Assembly: GCF_001649575.2 (NCBI RefSeq)
Contig: NC_051440.1
Span: 19,193,567 to 19,257,566 of the forward strand
Direction of reading: 5' to 3'
DNA length: 64,000 nucleotides
Source: Kryptolebias marmoratus
Taxonomy: Eukaryota; Chordata; Actinopteri; Cyprinodontiformes; Rivulidae
Part shown: piece by piece, positions 11,391-24,185 of the stretch
How positions within the stretch are numbered: position 1 is the stretch's first letter
How the letters are laid out: each line of letters starts with the position of its first letter
Position numbers and translations under genes: made by a program
Notes under the pieces: model-generated
The model's database searches: none
What the model was told of the DNA's origin: nothing
What the model saw: only the letters and a program-made list of their open reading frames with translations

Positions 11391-14300
11391 ACAGGGTTAT
11401 CCAGGAGTCATCTAAATAAGGCAAACACAGATTATGCTAAAGGATAAGATATTCCAAGACACTGAAATCCTTGACATTTCAAATCCTTGACAATCTCCTA
11501 ACAACACCTTTAGCAAGTTTTGTGGAAGAAACAGTAAAATATTTCCTTGGATAATTTACCTCTTACCTCAACAGGACACAGCTTGTATTTCACTGCATCC
11601 AGCTGTTACACGGTTTTGTTCAGTCCTTCACATGGCTTCATTTTACATCAGTGACATTTAAAAATATGAAGCCTTTGCTTTAACTGACTGTACGAGTCAC
11701 TTTTAGTTTAATAAAATTACATGTATATATATATTTTTGTATTTAAGAACTTCATCCAAGGTCTACTTGTGAAACTCCAGGACTTTCATACCTTGTTTGT
11801 TATGATGTTCTCATTTTTCTTAAGGCTTATTGGAGGTGTTAAACTTCTAGAGCCAAATGCATGAAATGCTAAATAACTAAAAAAGCAAAGAAAACAAAAT
11901 GGAAATAAACACTGGTAGAATAGTGAGGTTGTGTGTGTTCTAAAAAAAATACCCAGTGCATATTTACATGCTTTAAGAGGAATTTAGGACTTATTTATTT
12001 ATGTATCTGCAGAGACCACTGTTAATCACCTTTAGGGTCCCAAAATATATAGTTTGGTGCTCAAAGTAAGTTATGCATCTTGACTTTTTGCAACTATTGA
12101 AGCAAACAGTTGTTAGCATAAGATATAGACACACAATGAAATTATTGAATCCTACCACAACTTCTTGTCTTTACAAAAAAAACATTTATATAGTGTAGGT
12201 TGTGTTTTGGTTAAAAACTGTGTAGTCTAACAAGGTAAAATAATTTATCTTCATTTTGTGCAGTCAACCATAGCTTCACTCCCACGTTGTCTTCTTCAAT
12301 TAAAGCTACTATACATACTCTACGAATCCTTTTAATTTAATAGCTAATGGAGAGGATGAGTGAATCAATAATCAAGTATTTAAGACAATCTAATTCTAAA
12401 TACCTCTTAGACTTTGCATCTTCTTTGAGAGGAGCAAAGATGGCAGCAAACCAAAATGATACTTTTTTATGTATTACTACTTGGCAGAGTCTATTACAAA
12501 AAAGCCAACAACCTTAAAAACTAAATTACACAAAACATTTCAAAATATATTATTTCATTTCTTTGAAATAAACTTTTGCTTGATTCATGTAGGTCCATCT
12601 CCAAATGCTCCAAATGCTTCTTTCCATTCACATCCTAACCAACCAACATTGATGTGAATGCAAGTCATAATTATTTTATTAACTGTTAAAAATAATTACT
12701 GTAATAACTAAACAACCAAAATGGTCAAATCTTTAAAATAAATTACATACTCATGTCATAGTGTGTAGGTTCAGTTTTAACACATTGTTCTTTGGATTTC
12801 TCTATTAATGTTTTTGTTTTGACTTGAGATGAAGCTGAGGTCCTGTTCAGTGTTAGTTCTGTTCCGTATTACAACCTATATTTCCTTTTCTTCTTTACTA
12901 ATTATTACATAATAAAAAGCTAACTAAATACATTTAAAAAAAACAGCTCACAACATCTGTCTTTTAGGTTTAATGTTAAAGTCTGTAGTCATTTGACTTT
13001 GCAGTTGTCACAACTATTGTTTAAATGCAACTAACAATGAAGGTAGCACAGCACCTGGGGGCACATTTTAGTTTTCAACCAGGGTGCTGAGCTTAAGGCT
13101 GCAAATGTGAGCAAAGCTTAGTTTTATTTTTTGCTTTGTTTCAAATTAAACTGTATGGTTTCACTTGGAGGGTTTAAAATTGTGTACAATACCTCAAGAA
13201 AAAAAAAAACAATTCAAGGTTGACCAGTTTTACTTTGCATGTCTAAGAACACAATATTCTTTTTGATCACTTGTATTTATTTCATGACAAACATTCCGTA
13301 ATTAGGACAGGAACTTTATTAGTACCTTACCAACAAGAATTTATCTTAATGCACTTTGTGATTTATGCACATTTGCATCTTATTACTGTCACCAGTCATT
13401 GATCATATGTGTGTTTGCCCATGTGTTTTTTTTTCTTTTTTACTTCGTTTTGAGGAACTGATGTGTAAGTCAGTCTGAGAGACCAGTCAGGCATGATTAG
13501 ATGAAGTGAAACTTGGGTCAAGGTTAATGTCTTCTATCAAATGTGGTTTAAATCACAGCAAACTCCCCCTTTCCTTCTTCCTGGAAATCTCACCGTAATG
13601 TAGACTGTGAGCTCCCTCCCCTAATATGACCTTGGTTTCATCCATTTTTCATGAGACAGAAAGGGAAAGGAGTAAGGCATGCCATTCCTGCAATAATTAG
13701 TCAGCGAAAGTGAGACGCTTTAACCTCAGTTCTAACTTGTTTTTTTTTTTCCAAATGTGATTCTTGAGTCTACTTCACTAAGTGAAGTAATGTATGTCAC
13801 AACAAAGTAGGATTTATGACTGAAAATGGTAAATTTATGTATATGTTTTGTTTTTTTTCTGAATAAGTGTATTGTTCATCCCTTCTTTTAAAAGTCCAGA
13901 TTTTTTTCCTCAAATATATCTGCAGCAACTTGTGAGAAAAAGTATTAAATTGCTTGATTTTGTACAAGTAAAAGGCAGCAGATGAGAGAGAGACAGAGAT
14001 AGAGAGTAAGGAAGAGAGCCCTGTACAATGTCTTTGCAAAGTAGAAGCTGTCAAACAGGGATTAGCAGAATGAGCTGAAAACCAACAATAGGCAGCAGCT
14101 TATATACCTTAGAAGACAGGATTTCCGTTTTAATCCACTATAAATGAGGAAAAAAGCCCCACAATACAATCACCCCTAGTGTGCTTAAATATCCACACTT
14201 TGTAAGCTTATATTTAAAACTGGAAGAACAAAAGGGTAAAAGAGCAATCAGGTGACTGAAGAAAGTGTGCATGTCTGTTTGTCAGGGAGTGGGGTTGTTG

Positions 14301-16505
14301 TTAAAGCAGTTACACTTTTCCATTTTAATAATAAAGCTCACATGTCAAAAATACAGTCAGACAGACCTTGTGGTCAAAACCAATAGTTTTGGTTTGAAAA
14401 CTAAAATTTAAACAGTATTTTATTTAGATCAAAGAAAAAAACAACATTTCAAAATTAAAGTCAAATCATGAAGATTAGGTCAAACTAACATTTAAGCATT
14501 GACTAAATTTGCAAAATATGCCTTGATCTGGTTACTCTGTGCTTCAGAAAAACATCAGGAAGAAGCACATACACACAGTGATAATTGCTTTAACCAGTTT
14601 CTGCTTAAAACTGCACACTCAGAATGAGAAAGATCGCAAAAAGGTTTTTTTATGATCAAATTTCTGCAAGTTTCATTAAAAGATGCAAAAGTATTTGTGG
14701 ACAGCCATCAGACAATTGAGTTACAAGTTGTTGATGAAAAGTTGATCTAGTAGTTTGATCCTTAAAGTGTGGAGCTCAGTCAGGTGCACAGGTCACAATG
14801 AAATTTGACAAATAGATTCTTACAGTTTGTATTGCCACCAATGAGTTTTATTGATAATGGAAGCCTTTGTCACAGTAATATACTTCCTGACTTTACAAAA
14901 GTTGGCAGCCAGCTCGCAGTCCCTCCCAAACTTGTTTTTGATAAACCAGAAGAGTTTATCCTTGGCATCTACTTTATTCTTAACAATATGGCTTTGTTCT
15001 TGAAATGAAGAATCTGCATTATCTCCTGCAATCTGTTTTCACTGTACCGTGAAAACTAAAAATGCTGTCATGCCAAACATCAAACCAAAGAAATCATCAA
15101 ATAAATGTGAAGCAGATAATAAATCATAGGAATCGGTTTATTTTTCGTAAAATGACATTAAGGCCTGTTTTGATTTTTAAAGTACTACTCGTTTTTTATC
15201 CTGATTTTTTTTATATAAGCTGAAAAGGCTTAATTCCTTTTTATATTTTCTTTGAATATAATTTACTGTTGCACAAAACCTTCATAACATTTTTAGCTGA
15301 TCTTTTAAAACATTTCCATTGTCTTCATGAAAGCAGCATCTAACTGAAAAAAGTGGATGAATTGTGGAGTCAGCACTGGCCTCATATGTGGAGCATGTGT
15401 GGCTTGTTACTAGCTGATGCAAAACACCTGCAATATCTGAGGAAGAGAGGGAATCTTCAACAGTTGCAGAGACATGACTAAAAGGGTGAGCTGTCTGATA
15501 TGATTTTTGGAAACCAGTTATAACCATTTCCATTAATCTTTTTTTAAACAATAAAATAAAAACAGTCTGTGACAGTACAAAGACATGCAGGCAGAAGCCA
15601 CATTAATCTAGTATCTACAAAAGACTGCTTCCCCCACTGGCCTGGTTTCTATCTAAATGTATGTATGTGTACGTTAAACAACTTGATAATAGGATTTGGC
15701 TTTATAACCAAACCAAAAAGTAGGAATAAGGATCAGATTCTTGTTGCATTTTTTTATAAGCACAAGTAAAAACTAGTGAAGGAACAGAAAGAGCAGAGGA
15801 CATAAAGAGTTTAACACAGAGTGAATATTGCCGGAGCTAGATAGCCATCAGAAATAAAAGACATAAAGTTAACAATTTATCACTGCTTAAAATATGTTCT
15901 TTTCACACAATAAAAGCAAGAACATGGAGAGATGAGTTGGTAAATTAAAGGAAATGTTACACACTAAAAGCATTGTGGAATTTTACACAGGATGTTATTG
16001 TCAGTGGGTCACAGCTGTAATTTGGTCTGTTTTATTCCTGCTGCTTACTATTAAAATGATAAAGGTGGATGAGAAATTCCACTGAACACATTTTATTTTA
16101 TTGTAATGCTTTTAAAGCCCAGCATATTTAAGTTAGCGGTAAACACATCACACTGTATTAATTTTACTCTAAAAATTGGGGACTTATCTAAACTTCCAAT
16201 GTTTAAAGTCTCAAAAAATGCCCTTGATTTTCAGTCCTGACACAAACTCACAATAGGTGAAGAAACAAACTTTAAAAGAATTAAATCTTTGTCACCAAAA
16301 TGAAACTCCAGCCATGTCCTCTTAGATTTTATTTTGAAACCTTTTTTTCCTTAAAATTTTGGTTTACTTTTGTAAACTGTAGATTTTATTTTTTACAAAT
16401 ATATTTGATCCTACCAAAGCATTACATTATGGCCAGTTTGATTTAAAAAAAAAAAAAAAGCTTTAAATTACTGAAACACTTTCTCACTTTTAATCTTTTC
16501 ACAAG
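11391..16505. other. Non-coding stretch, nothing identified
   Basis: AT-rich DNA with homopolymer runs only. No open frame has a recognisable domain or paired splice sites. Confidence 0.6.
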
Positions 16506-16526
16506 AACCCTAACCCTAACCCTAAC
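16506..16526. repeat. Short interstitial telomeric repeat, (CCCTAA)3
   Basis: Three perfect CCCTAA hexamers (16508-16525) with one partial hexamer, in C-strand orientation, opposite to the TTAGGG motifs of the left-edge minisatellite. It may be a relic of double-strand-break repair by telomerase, or chance expansion. Confidence 0.8.
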
Positions 16527-18759
16527 TTTTCACAATAAAATGCAACCTTAAATAGCTGCTGTTATGACAGGCAGCAGTGTGGACATGGAAACACACTTCT
16601 TTCAGATAAAATTTGTTTTCTGACATGAGTCACTAGAGAGCATGGATGTGCTGGTTTTCTCTGCAGAGCCAGTGGTATCAGGTTCCATTAGCATCACTGT
16701 GATTTCTAAACCATATACTCCTTCATCACCCAGTTGCTTTGGAGTTATGTAAAAATGACTTGGCTTTAATTTTCAAATCTCTATAACCTAGAGCATCTTC
16801 TTCCAAAAGTATGTATTTATATATTTTACTGTTTTTACTGTAGTCTTGCTATTATAGGCCTTTTGAAAATTGTTATTATAAACCATACCTGTTGTTTCTA
16901 TTAGTTCTGTCATAATATCAGTCAGTGAATTGCATCAGAACTATTGACTTCTATTTGGCAATACATTTAGTTTTCAAATAAACATGTTTTAAAAACAATA
17001 CATTTCATTGCAAATGTTTTCAGAGTGTAACACTTTAATTTATAATAAAAACATCTTCCCAGCATGTTGGGTTGTGTGAAACATTTTTATTATGTTAAAA
17101 AAATAATTTTGAAAACACTTTATCTAGTGAATATTATAAGTTGGAAATAAATATAAATGACATATAATAAATGAATAAAATATTATTTATAAAATATTTA
17201 CTCATACAGCAACAGAGAATTACAATATTGGTATGAAATGAATTTAGTCTATCTTAGAAAACATACAGTAGGTAACCATTTCAAACTTCTCTAGAACAAA
17301 ACTCCTTCATTTGTATGTATGTCAAAGGACAATATCTAACTAAGAGATGTGAGTCATGGTTTAAGGATTCACTCATGACCAAAGTAGCAGAAAGTAAATG
17401 ACATTTAACCCTTTCAAAGAATGAATTTAAGTCACATCTTTTGAGTGTGAAAGATCATAACACTATAATTAAGTACTAAAATAGACGAAAGAATGATTCC
17501 TGTTCAGAAAAGCCTGAAAAAAAAAATTCAATGCTCACTTTAAGAACATGAAAGACTAATTGGAATCAAAGTCCCACATTTTAACAGGTCACCTTACTTG
17601 GCTTTTTACTTGCTAGATAAATCACTTGCCAACCCTGAAAGAGAGAAAGCTGAGCAGACTCATTGTCTGCCTTGAGGCACAAGCAATTCTGGTGTCAAAA
17701 GTAAGTGTAAGTACAGCAGTATTCATTACTTCAGAGAAGGCACTTTTGCACAAAGTCTCAAGAATATGGCCTTTGACTTTCTCTGAGACTCATAAATATG
17801 GCTTTAGTGTAAGTCTTTTTTCCTGTAATACATAGAGTGCTGTGCTGTGTGCTCTACTTTTTGTAGTCTCATTTCAGAGCTTTGTTCAGTTTAAAAAAAC
17901 TCAATCCAAAAGAAGAAAGAAAGATGCAAATGAAATAAGCATTTTATGCCTTTACTTTCATCGCTGCCCTTGGTCCGCCTTAAGGAGCAGAATTACTCTG
18001 TGGAATTGATGGATGTTCAAGACACAGTTCCATCAGATTTTAAGTGGAAAAGAAGAACAACTTTAGTCCCAAAGAAATATATAAACAGCCACTTGAAGGT
18101 TTCATTATGATCACAGTGATGCAAACTTTGTTGTAAAGCACATATTCTCCTCATCAAGCCTTCTATAATCCATTGACAGCATACATTTGCTTTCTCAACA
18201 GTGGACTATATACTAGTATATTCCTTTTTCTAAAATGTGCATTTAGCAGAAATGATAGCCGATAGTTTGTACCCTGAAGGTATGGTGAATGTACCCTTAC
18301 AAAACCACAAAAACTCTGAGGAACTGTCAATAAAAGAGAAGAGAGCCAATTAACCTCAGTTTAGCCCAAGTTATGTTGTCTTGAGAATAAAACCATGCAA
18401 ATGACAGAATATACATTATTTTTCTTCTCACAAGATGTTTGTTTTCTATTTCCACCTTATAGGACAACATTAAAAGACATGCCAAGCAGTGGTGCCAACA
18501 GAGGCGATTGGCCCTACAAATTTCCTATCACCCCCTCCCCCCATCTTTATTTTTTTGAGAAAACTTAGAAGTTACTAACAATTTTTTATGCACAAACAAG
18601 TTAAACATTTTTTTTTCAGCCTTGCGTGTTTGATTTACTGCTGAAATAGAGACCATTAGAGGTTTACGATTTAAGTCACAACACTTAAAGGATTTTGATT
18701 TTTTACTGTAACTTGTTGATTTTCTTATTTTTATATTTTATTTTTTAGTCTGGCCTTTA
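16527..18759. other. Non-coding stretch, nothing identified
   Basis: AT-rich sequence. A C-rich patch (CACCCCCTCCCCCC) at about 18530 is the only local anomaly. Confidence 0.55.
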
Positions 18760-19095
18760 AAATCCTCAATTGCCTCTGAACCCAGACTCTCCTTTTGCTA
18801 AAGTCCTTTGCTAAAGTTTGCCACACCGACTATGTCTTACTTTTTAGACCCCTGCCCTGCCAATCCACTTGATTGTTGAATTTTTTCCTTCAAGTCTGCT
18901 CTGATCCATGCACTTGAATCTTTACCTGACCCACCATTATGATACAATCTGGCCATGATTGACTCTGCTGAATCAAAGACAGTTTAGTCAGCCCAGCAGG
19001 ATGAGAGACAATGTCTCCATCAACATGAACAGCAGCTTCCCTCCCTTGTCAACACAATGCAGGAGCTACAGGCTGAGCAGAGCAGTTTACTTTCA
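18760..19095 (+). pseudogene. Degenerate gypsy-like LTR/gag leader remnant
   Basis: A T-rich, LTR-like stretch leads through GATACAATCTGGCC to an ATG at 18955, the spacing seen between LTR/primer-binding region and gag in fish gypsy-like elements. The frame from this ATG begins MIDSAESK, has a stop at 18985-18987, then reads a Gln-rich coiled stretch (HEQQLPSLVNTMQELQAEQ) like the Gag N-terminus of such elements. It then decays, with no capsid, protease or RT nearby. Identification is from pattern resemblance only. Confidence 0.4.
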
Positions 19096-22000
19096 TCTTG
19101 GAAACGATGATGGGGGCAGTTTTGAGTCCCCTTCAACTTCTTGACAAGAAGGTTACTTCCACCCTTCTGTGTTTTGTTCCATACACTTACCTTGTCCACC
19201 ATTGCATAAAGACAAATAAAGATGCACAAAAACAAGAGATTTATTGCTTCAATCTTTTAACTGGATCATGTCTTAGAGAATAATGTGTATGTATTATGGT
19301 TCTGTTGTACAAATTAATCCACTTACAATAAATTTATTTTCTTGTGAACATGAAAAAAAAAATGTTAGTGTTATTTTAGTAGATAATGCAAACTTGGTAT
19401 GTCATGTATTGTGTTTAAGAATTGTCGTGGCATGTAACCTTCAAAATATGTCATGACAACATACAGGTAAACAATTTGCTCTTGTTTACTCAGGTCAACA
19501 TCTCTTTAGCGTGTTTATTAGTCTAAACCGTGCAGGTCTATGGTATTTCTCTTCTGCAGATACTGCTACTACCTCATTACAGTCAGGGCTCCAGCCAGTG
19601 TGAAATTCCCCTGAGGAGGGAAGCACTGAAGCAGGAGCCAGACAAGCCCAAGATAATATTGGCTTAATAAAAAACTTGTAGCTCTGGAATCATTGTGTAA
19701 CAAGATATTTTATGTCCTTGTTTAAAAAGAGGGGGGAAAAAGACAATAATAGTAGTTGAAATCAGTGTTTTGTCTTGTTTTTTTTTTTTTTTTGTCTCCA
19801 ATTATCACTTAGCAGATTTGTGTTTTATAGTGCAACACTGCTTTTACAGCTGTATAGAAAGTTAGCAATATAAAGCTGAAAAACATACCAGCAAGTGTTT
19901 GGATTTTTTTTGTATGCTCACTTTAGTATCAATAGTATTAGGTAGTTCATACAGTAAGTATTTAAAATTGTACAGCACAGGGCACCTCATTACACTGATG
20001 CAAAAAAATGTATATACTTTGGTTAAGACAACCATATCCTGTTTCAGTGCAAACCACTACATTATAATCTAGACCAATAAATCAGCTGGTCAGTATCACA
20101 CTTCTTACTGTTAGAGTTCTGTATACTGAAACAAGTTCAAACATAAAACGGTTATGTACAAAAAGAAAGAAAAAAAAATGTCATCAGTGTCCCCAGGCTA
20201 AACAGTCCCACTGAGCAGATGCTACATTAATTAATAAAGACAAAGAAGTCAACCACCCATTACCCCCTAGTGTTCTATTTAACAGACAATGTAACAGGCC
20301 AAAGTGTAGATAATTGCTGTTTTTTTTTTCAGCAGGATATTATTTGGTTGTCCTGTTAAGAGAGAGGGGCATACTCAGGTTTTAAGTATCTAGCTTGAAG
20401 GTCACCACACACCTGACTTAGAAAGCTCAAAAGAAGATGCATTTTGAAGGCTGGATTGACTAAGGCTTACCTCTTCCATTCTCACCTCTCTCTATTGAAG
20501 TACTACTTGATCAGCTGCATGTCTGTCTATGGTAGTTGCAGTGTGACTTCAAGTAGAATGTGTGATAACTTAAAAGGCAATCAGGCTGGCGAATTCTCAG
20601 TAAGTCCTTCATATTTTTAAATCTCCAATTTTACTAATTATTGTTATTATCATCTTATTTTTTACTGTAAGCTGTGTGATTTGCAATGTGTTGTACATAT
20701 AAACTTAATCAAAAAGTTTATCATCTAAATTACTTGTAGAACCAGGTAAAAAAGTGATGTTGGCACAAGCAATTCAATACTTGAAAAAACAATATTTTAC
20801 ACTTACATTGCCAGCAGGACTGCCAGAACAGTGTTTAAAAACTAGATCAGCTGCTGCATCAGTCAACAACAACAAAATAAAGCATTCAGCTCAGAAACAC
20901 AAGTACACACACACACATATTACCTGATTGGTGGTTCTTAAAAAAAAACCCACCATTATCTGACAATAAATGTAACTGAATTGTCTGCCAAGGTTGAAAT
21001 ACTGAAAGTTTTGCTACACACGAAAAGAAGCTTGAATGCCATGCCTTTTGGGTTAAAGAATGATCCACATCTAAGGTAAAATGTACCTCAACCATCATGA
21101 CAGCAAAATGCAACTACTCATTTAACAGCAACTGTTAAAAGATTCAAAATGTAAAATGTAAAATATGTCTAATGAAGACGTACTCTAAGAGAGTCTGACA
21201 CATCTACTGTAAGTCATTTCTTTGTTCAAAAATCCAATGCTTGTAGAACTAAGTGACCAGTGAAGCGAGACACATGTGCCCTGAGGCTGACCTCAGGCTG
21301 GCTGGAAATGATCTACCAAAGGGAACTTGAGACCTAAATGTCACAGACAGTCATGGGAAATGGTTGTTGTCACTATGAGACACAAGGGGATGCCTCTTCT
21401 TTCTTTTAGTAACCTCACATGAAGGTGGTAACTTCAGGTCATGCAGTTTGATTTATTTTTTTCTATGAGCTTGATCTGTTTCAACAGCTATAAACAATCT
21501 TAGAGAGTATTTTTCTCAGGATTGTTAAATTTATTAAAAATCAAAGGATAATATCTACAAACAAATGTTTATTTCTAAGGTCAGCACAAAAGTAAAGAGC
21601 TAAAAGATAACACACTATTAATCAATTTTTATTTCCACATTTTTAATATATATCTTTTATTTTTGTTATGTTTTATTTTAATTTACTTATTTGGTGCAAG
21701 ATATTGCATAGAACTGTTGTCTATTATTGCAAGGTTTCTTCTACTTTAAAATGAGCCCCACTTGCATATAAATTGTCTGCATGACCTTATCAGACACTTT
21801 TACTTAAGCCACCTAAGTCTGCTGAGTCTGGTTTATTTTCCGTAAAGCTAAAATCTTCATAGTGCAGTGGAGAAAGTGGTTTTCCATTTATTTCACATGT
21901 TCACCTTTTTCTGCTTCTTATTCTGCAAAGCCTAAAGACAAACAGAGATGAAGTAAAGTAACTTGAAAAGAATGTGACATGCATAAGCGCACATACTATT

Positions 22001-22124
22001 TTATGTGTAGGCTGTGAATTAACAAGTTATTCAACCAGGTAGATGCTTAGTATTATATAATATAATTGACAGCAAAGAAATAAACATTATCTTAGCATGA
22101 AGTAATGGCCCACCAAAGTTTACC
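19096..22124. other. Non-coding stretch, nothing identified
   Basis: AT-rich DNA with a T16 run at 19778-19793 and a short CA tract near 20905-20917. No gene or element supported. Confidence 0.55.
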
Positions 22125-22222
22125 AAAAGAGACAAATCAAAAATCTAACCACACACAAGAGAGTTTTGTCAGGGCAAGACATATAAAATAGGTCTTCATA
22201 GCAAAACAATACTAAAGAATTA
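22125..22222. repeat. 98-bp tandem duplication, unit 1
   Basis: Starts AAAAGAGACAAATC and is followed directly by a second copy 98 bases on. The two units differ at only two internal positions (CACACAC against CATACAC, and AATACT against AATGCT) before diverging at the far end, so the duplication is recent. Confidence 0.95.
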
Positions 22223-22319
22223 AAAAGAGACAAATCAAAAATCTAACCATACACAAGAGAGTTTTGTCAGGGCAAGACATATAAAATAGGTCTTCATAGC
22301 AAAACAATGCTAAAGAATT
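22223..22319. repeat. 98-bp tandem duplication, unit 2
   Basis: Second copy of the 22125 unit, same orientation, no spacer. Confidence 0.95.
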
Positions 22320-23925
22320 TCATTAATCTGAATTTGAAAACATGACTATAGTAGGAAGAATAAGAAAAGACCCACCAACCTCTGAACAACCTCTGTTGTG
22401 TAATGAGCAAGAAACATAAAAATTATGCCATGCCGGCTCGGACGTCGCCAGGATTAAGGTCCGCATCAGATGTTGGGGAACCAGGACATTCTGATGAGAA
22501 ATGGGCTACTGGAACAAGACATTCTATGAAGAGACCTCAGTTGGATATATGTATATATGACTTAGACCTAATTTGTTTTATGTTTTTTTTTCTGCTTTCA
22601 CTCCTATAAAGAAAGCATTATGAAAAGATGTCAAATTGTGTTGAAAAATGTTTTAAAAAAATACAGTTTCAAACAATTCTAATAAATAATTGATAACATT
22701 GGTGTGCTGAAATATTACAAATAAACACAAAAGCCCCACTTAAATAATTAATTTACATTGATGAGATGGACTAAAACAGAGTGTATTATTATATATGAAT
22801 ATTGATACCAATTAAATTCCGGAACCAGGATCCCTGCTGTAAAGTGGAAGTCCATTGTGACCCCCCCATTATGCTGTCAATTTATTGAACCCAAGTTGAG
22901 ATAATGTTGTGCTAGAGAGAAGTTCAGTTTGTATGAGGTAAACTACACTGAACTATACAAAGATTTCAAACTCAAGGAAGTGACTAAAAACCGTCAAAAA
23001 AAAAAAAAAAAAAAAAAAATGCTATTCTGATGAAAAAAACATTGTAAGCAACAAAACTTTTTTTTTAAATATTTAAAATTAAAGTTGTCTATTCTAAGAA
23101 AATTAAAACTTTGAAACTTTTTTAGCTTTTAGGCCCTAGCCTGCAACATCTGTCAAATTTAATGAGTTTTGTCACTTTTCAAAACACAAAAACAATGTTG
23201 CATTGCATCAGACAACACAAATGAAAAAATAAAAATCACATAACTTGAAATCATATGCCTGTTTTTTTATTTTTTTGTTTGTTTTTTACATATTGTAATT
23301 ATTTCCTTTATTTTAAAATCTTAATATCTGTACATGTGCTCAATATAATCTGAATTTACAGTACAAAAATATTTAACCCCATTAATTATAAATGAATCAT
23401 TTTGCTGTGTTTGTGTTGTTGAAACATTGTAGTATTAATATCACTGGTCCCACAAACATGGACCCCCTGCTGGCAGCTTCCAGTCTCCTGCAACCACCTT
23501 CTGTGCAATATGTTGCCTTCTAGTAAGTCTTCCGTACAGTATGAATAATTAAAAACAGGATGTCATTAGTGAAGGGTTCTGAAATAAGCATTCAATAAGC
23601 ATTCATTGTTATTAAAACAGCTGTCAATCATCCTGTTTCGAAGTTGCATCATCTGAAATACATCATTTTCAGAAAGAAGACATCATAAGCCAAGTTAGAC
23701 ACAAACAGGATTTATTTCTTTTAGCTGGCTTGGAAATAATGCTACTATTATGAGCTACAACCCCACCAAAATTTTAAAATATAAATAAATAAACTAAAAA
23801 AAACTTTTGTTTTGTTAATCTGTTTGGTCTGGATGTCATGCTGAAATGTTTTTATGTTTTTTCGTTTTCCTTTTCAGAAAAAAAGACAGTCAAACAGTTC
23901 ACTGAATGGCTAAAAATATGCTGGA
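22320..23925. other. Non-coding stretch with a GC-rich patch and an A24 run
   Basis: Contains an unusually CpG-rich patch (GCCGGCTCGGACGTCGCC at about 22433-22450) within AT-rich DNA, followed by GATGTTGGGGAACCAGGACA. This may be a piece of an unrecognised transposon. An uninterrupted A24 run lies at 22996-23019. No gene is supported. Confidence 0.5.
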
Positions 23926-24185
23926 GTCTATCCCAGTTGTCAACAGGCGAGAGGCAGGGTACAGCCAGGACAGATCGCCAGCCAGAAGGCCAACACAGAC
24001 ACACACAAGACAAATAACCATGCATCCTCACAATCAGTCCTAGTGTTCATTTAGAATAGTCAATTAGACTAACATGGATGTTTTTGTTTTTTGTTTTTTT
24101 GAAATGTGGGACGAAGCCAGAGAAAACCATTGCAAGGATGGAAAGAACATGCAAACACATGGCAAGTTAAGGCTTAAACACTATT
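23926..24185 (-). mobile_element. SINE-like (ATGG)n-family copy, minus orientation
   Basis: Reads in the reverse order of the 8980 copy: CTATCCCAGTTGTCAACAGG, GCGAGAGGCAGGGTACA, GGACAGATCGCCAGCC, GGCCAACACAGACA, AGTCAATTAGACTAACATGG, GGGACGAAGCCAGAGAA, GAACATGCAAAC. The tRNA-like head is lost or degenerate at the right end. Confidence 0.7.

Noticed and set aside
22488..22496. CTGATGAG motif resembling a hammerhead ribozyme core
   Set aside because: The other conserved core box and the required helices are not in place around it.
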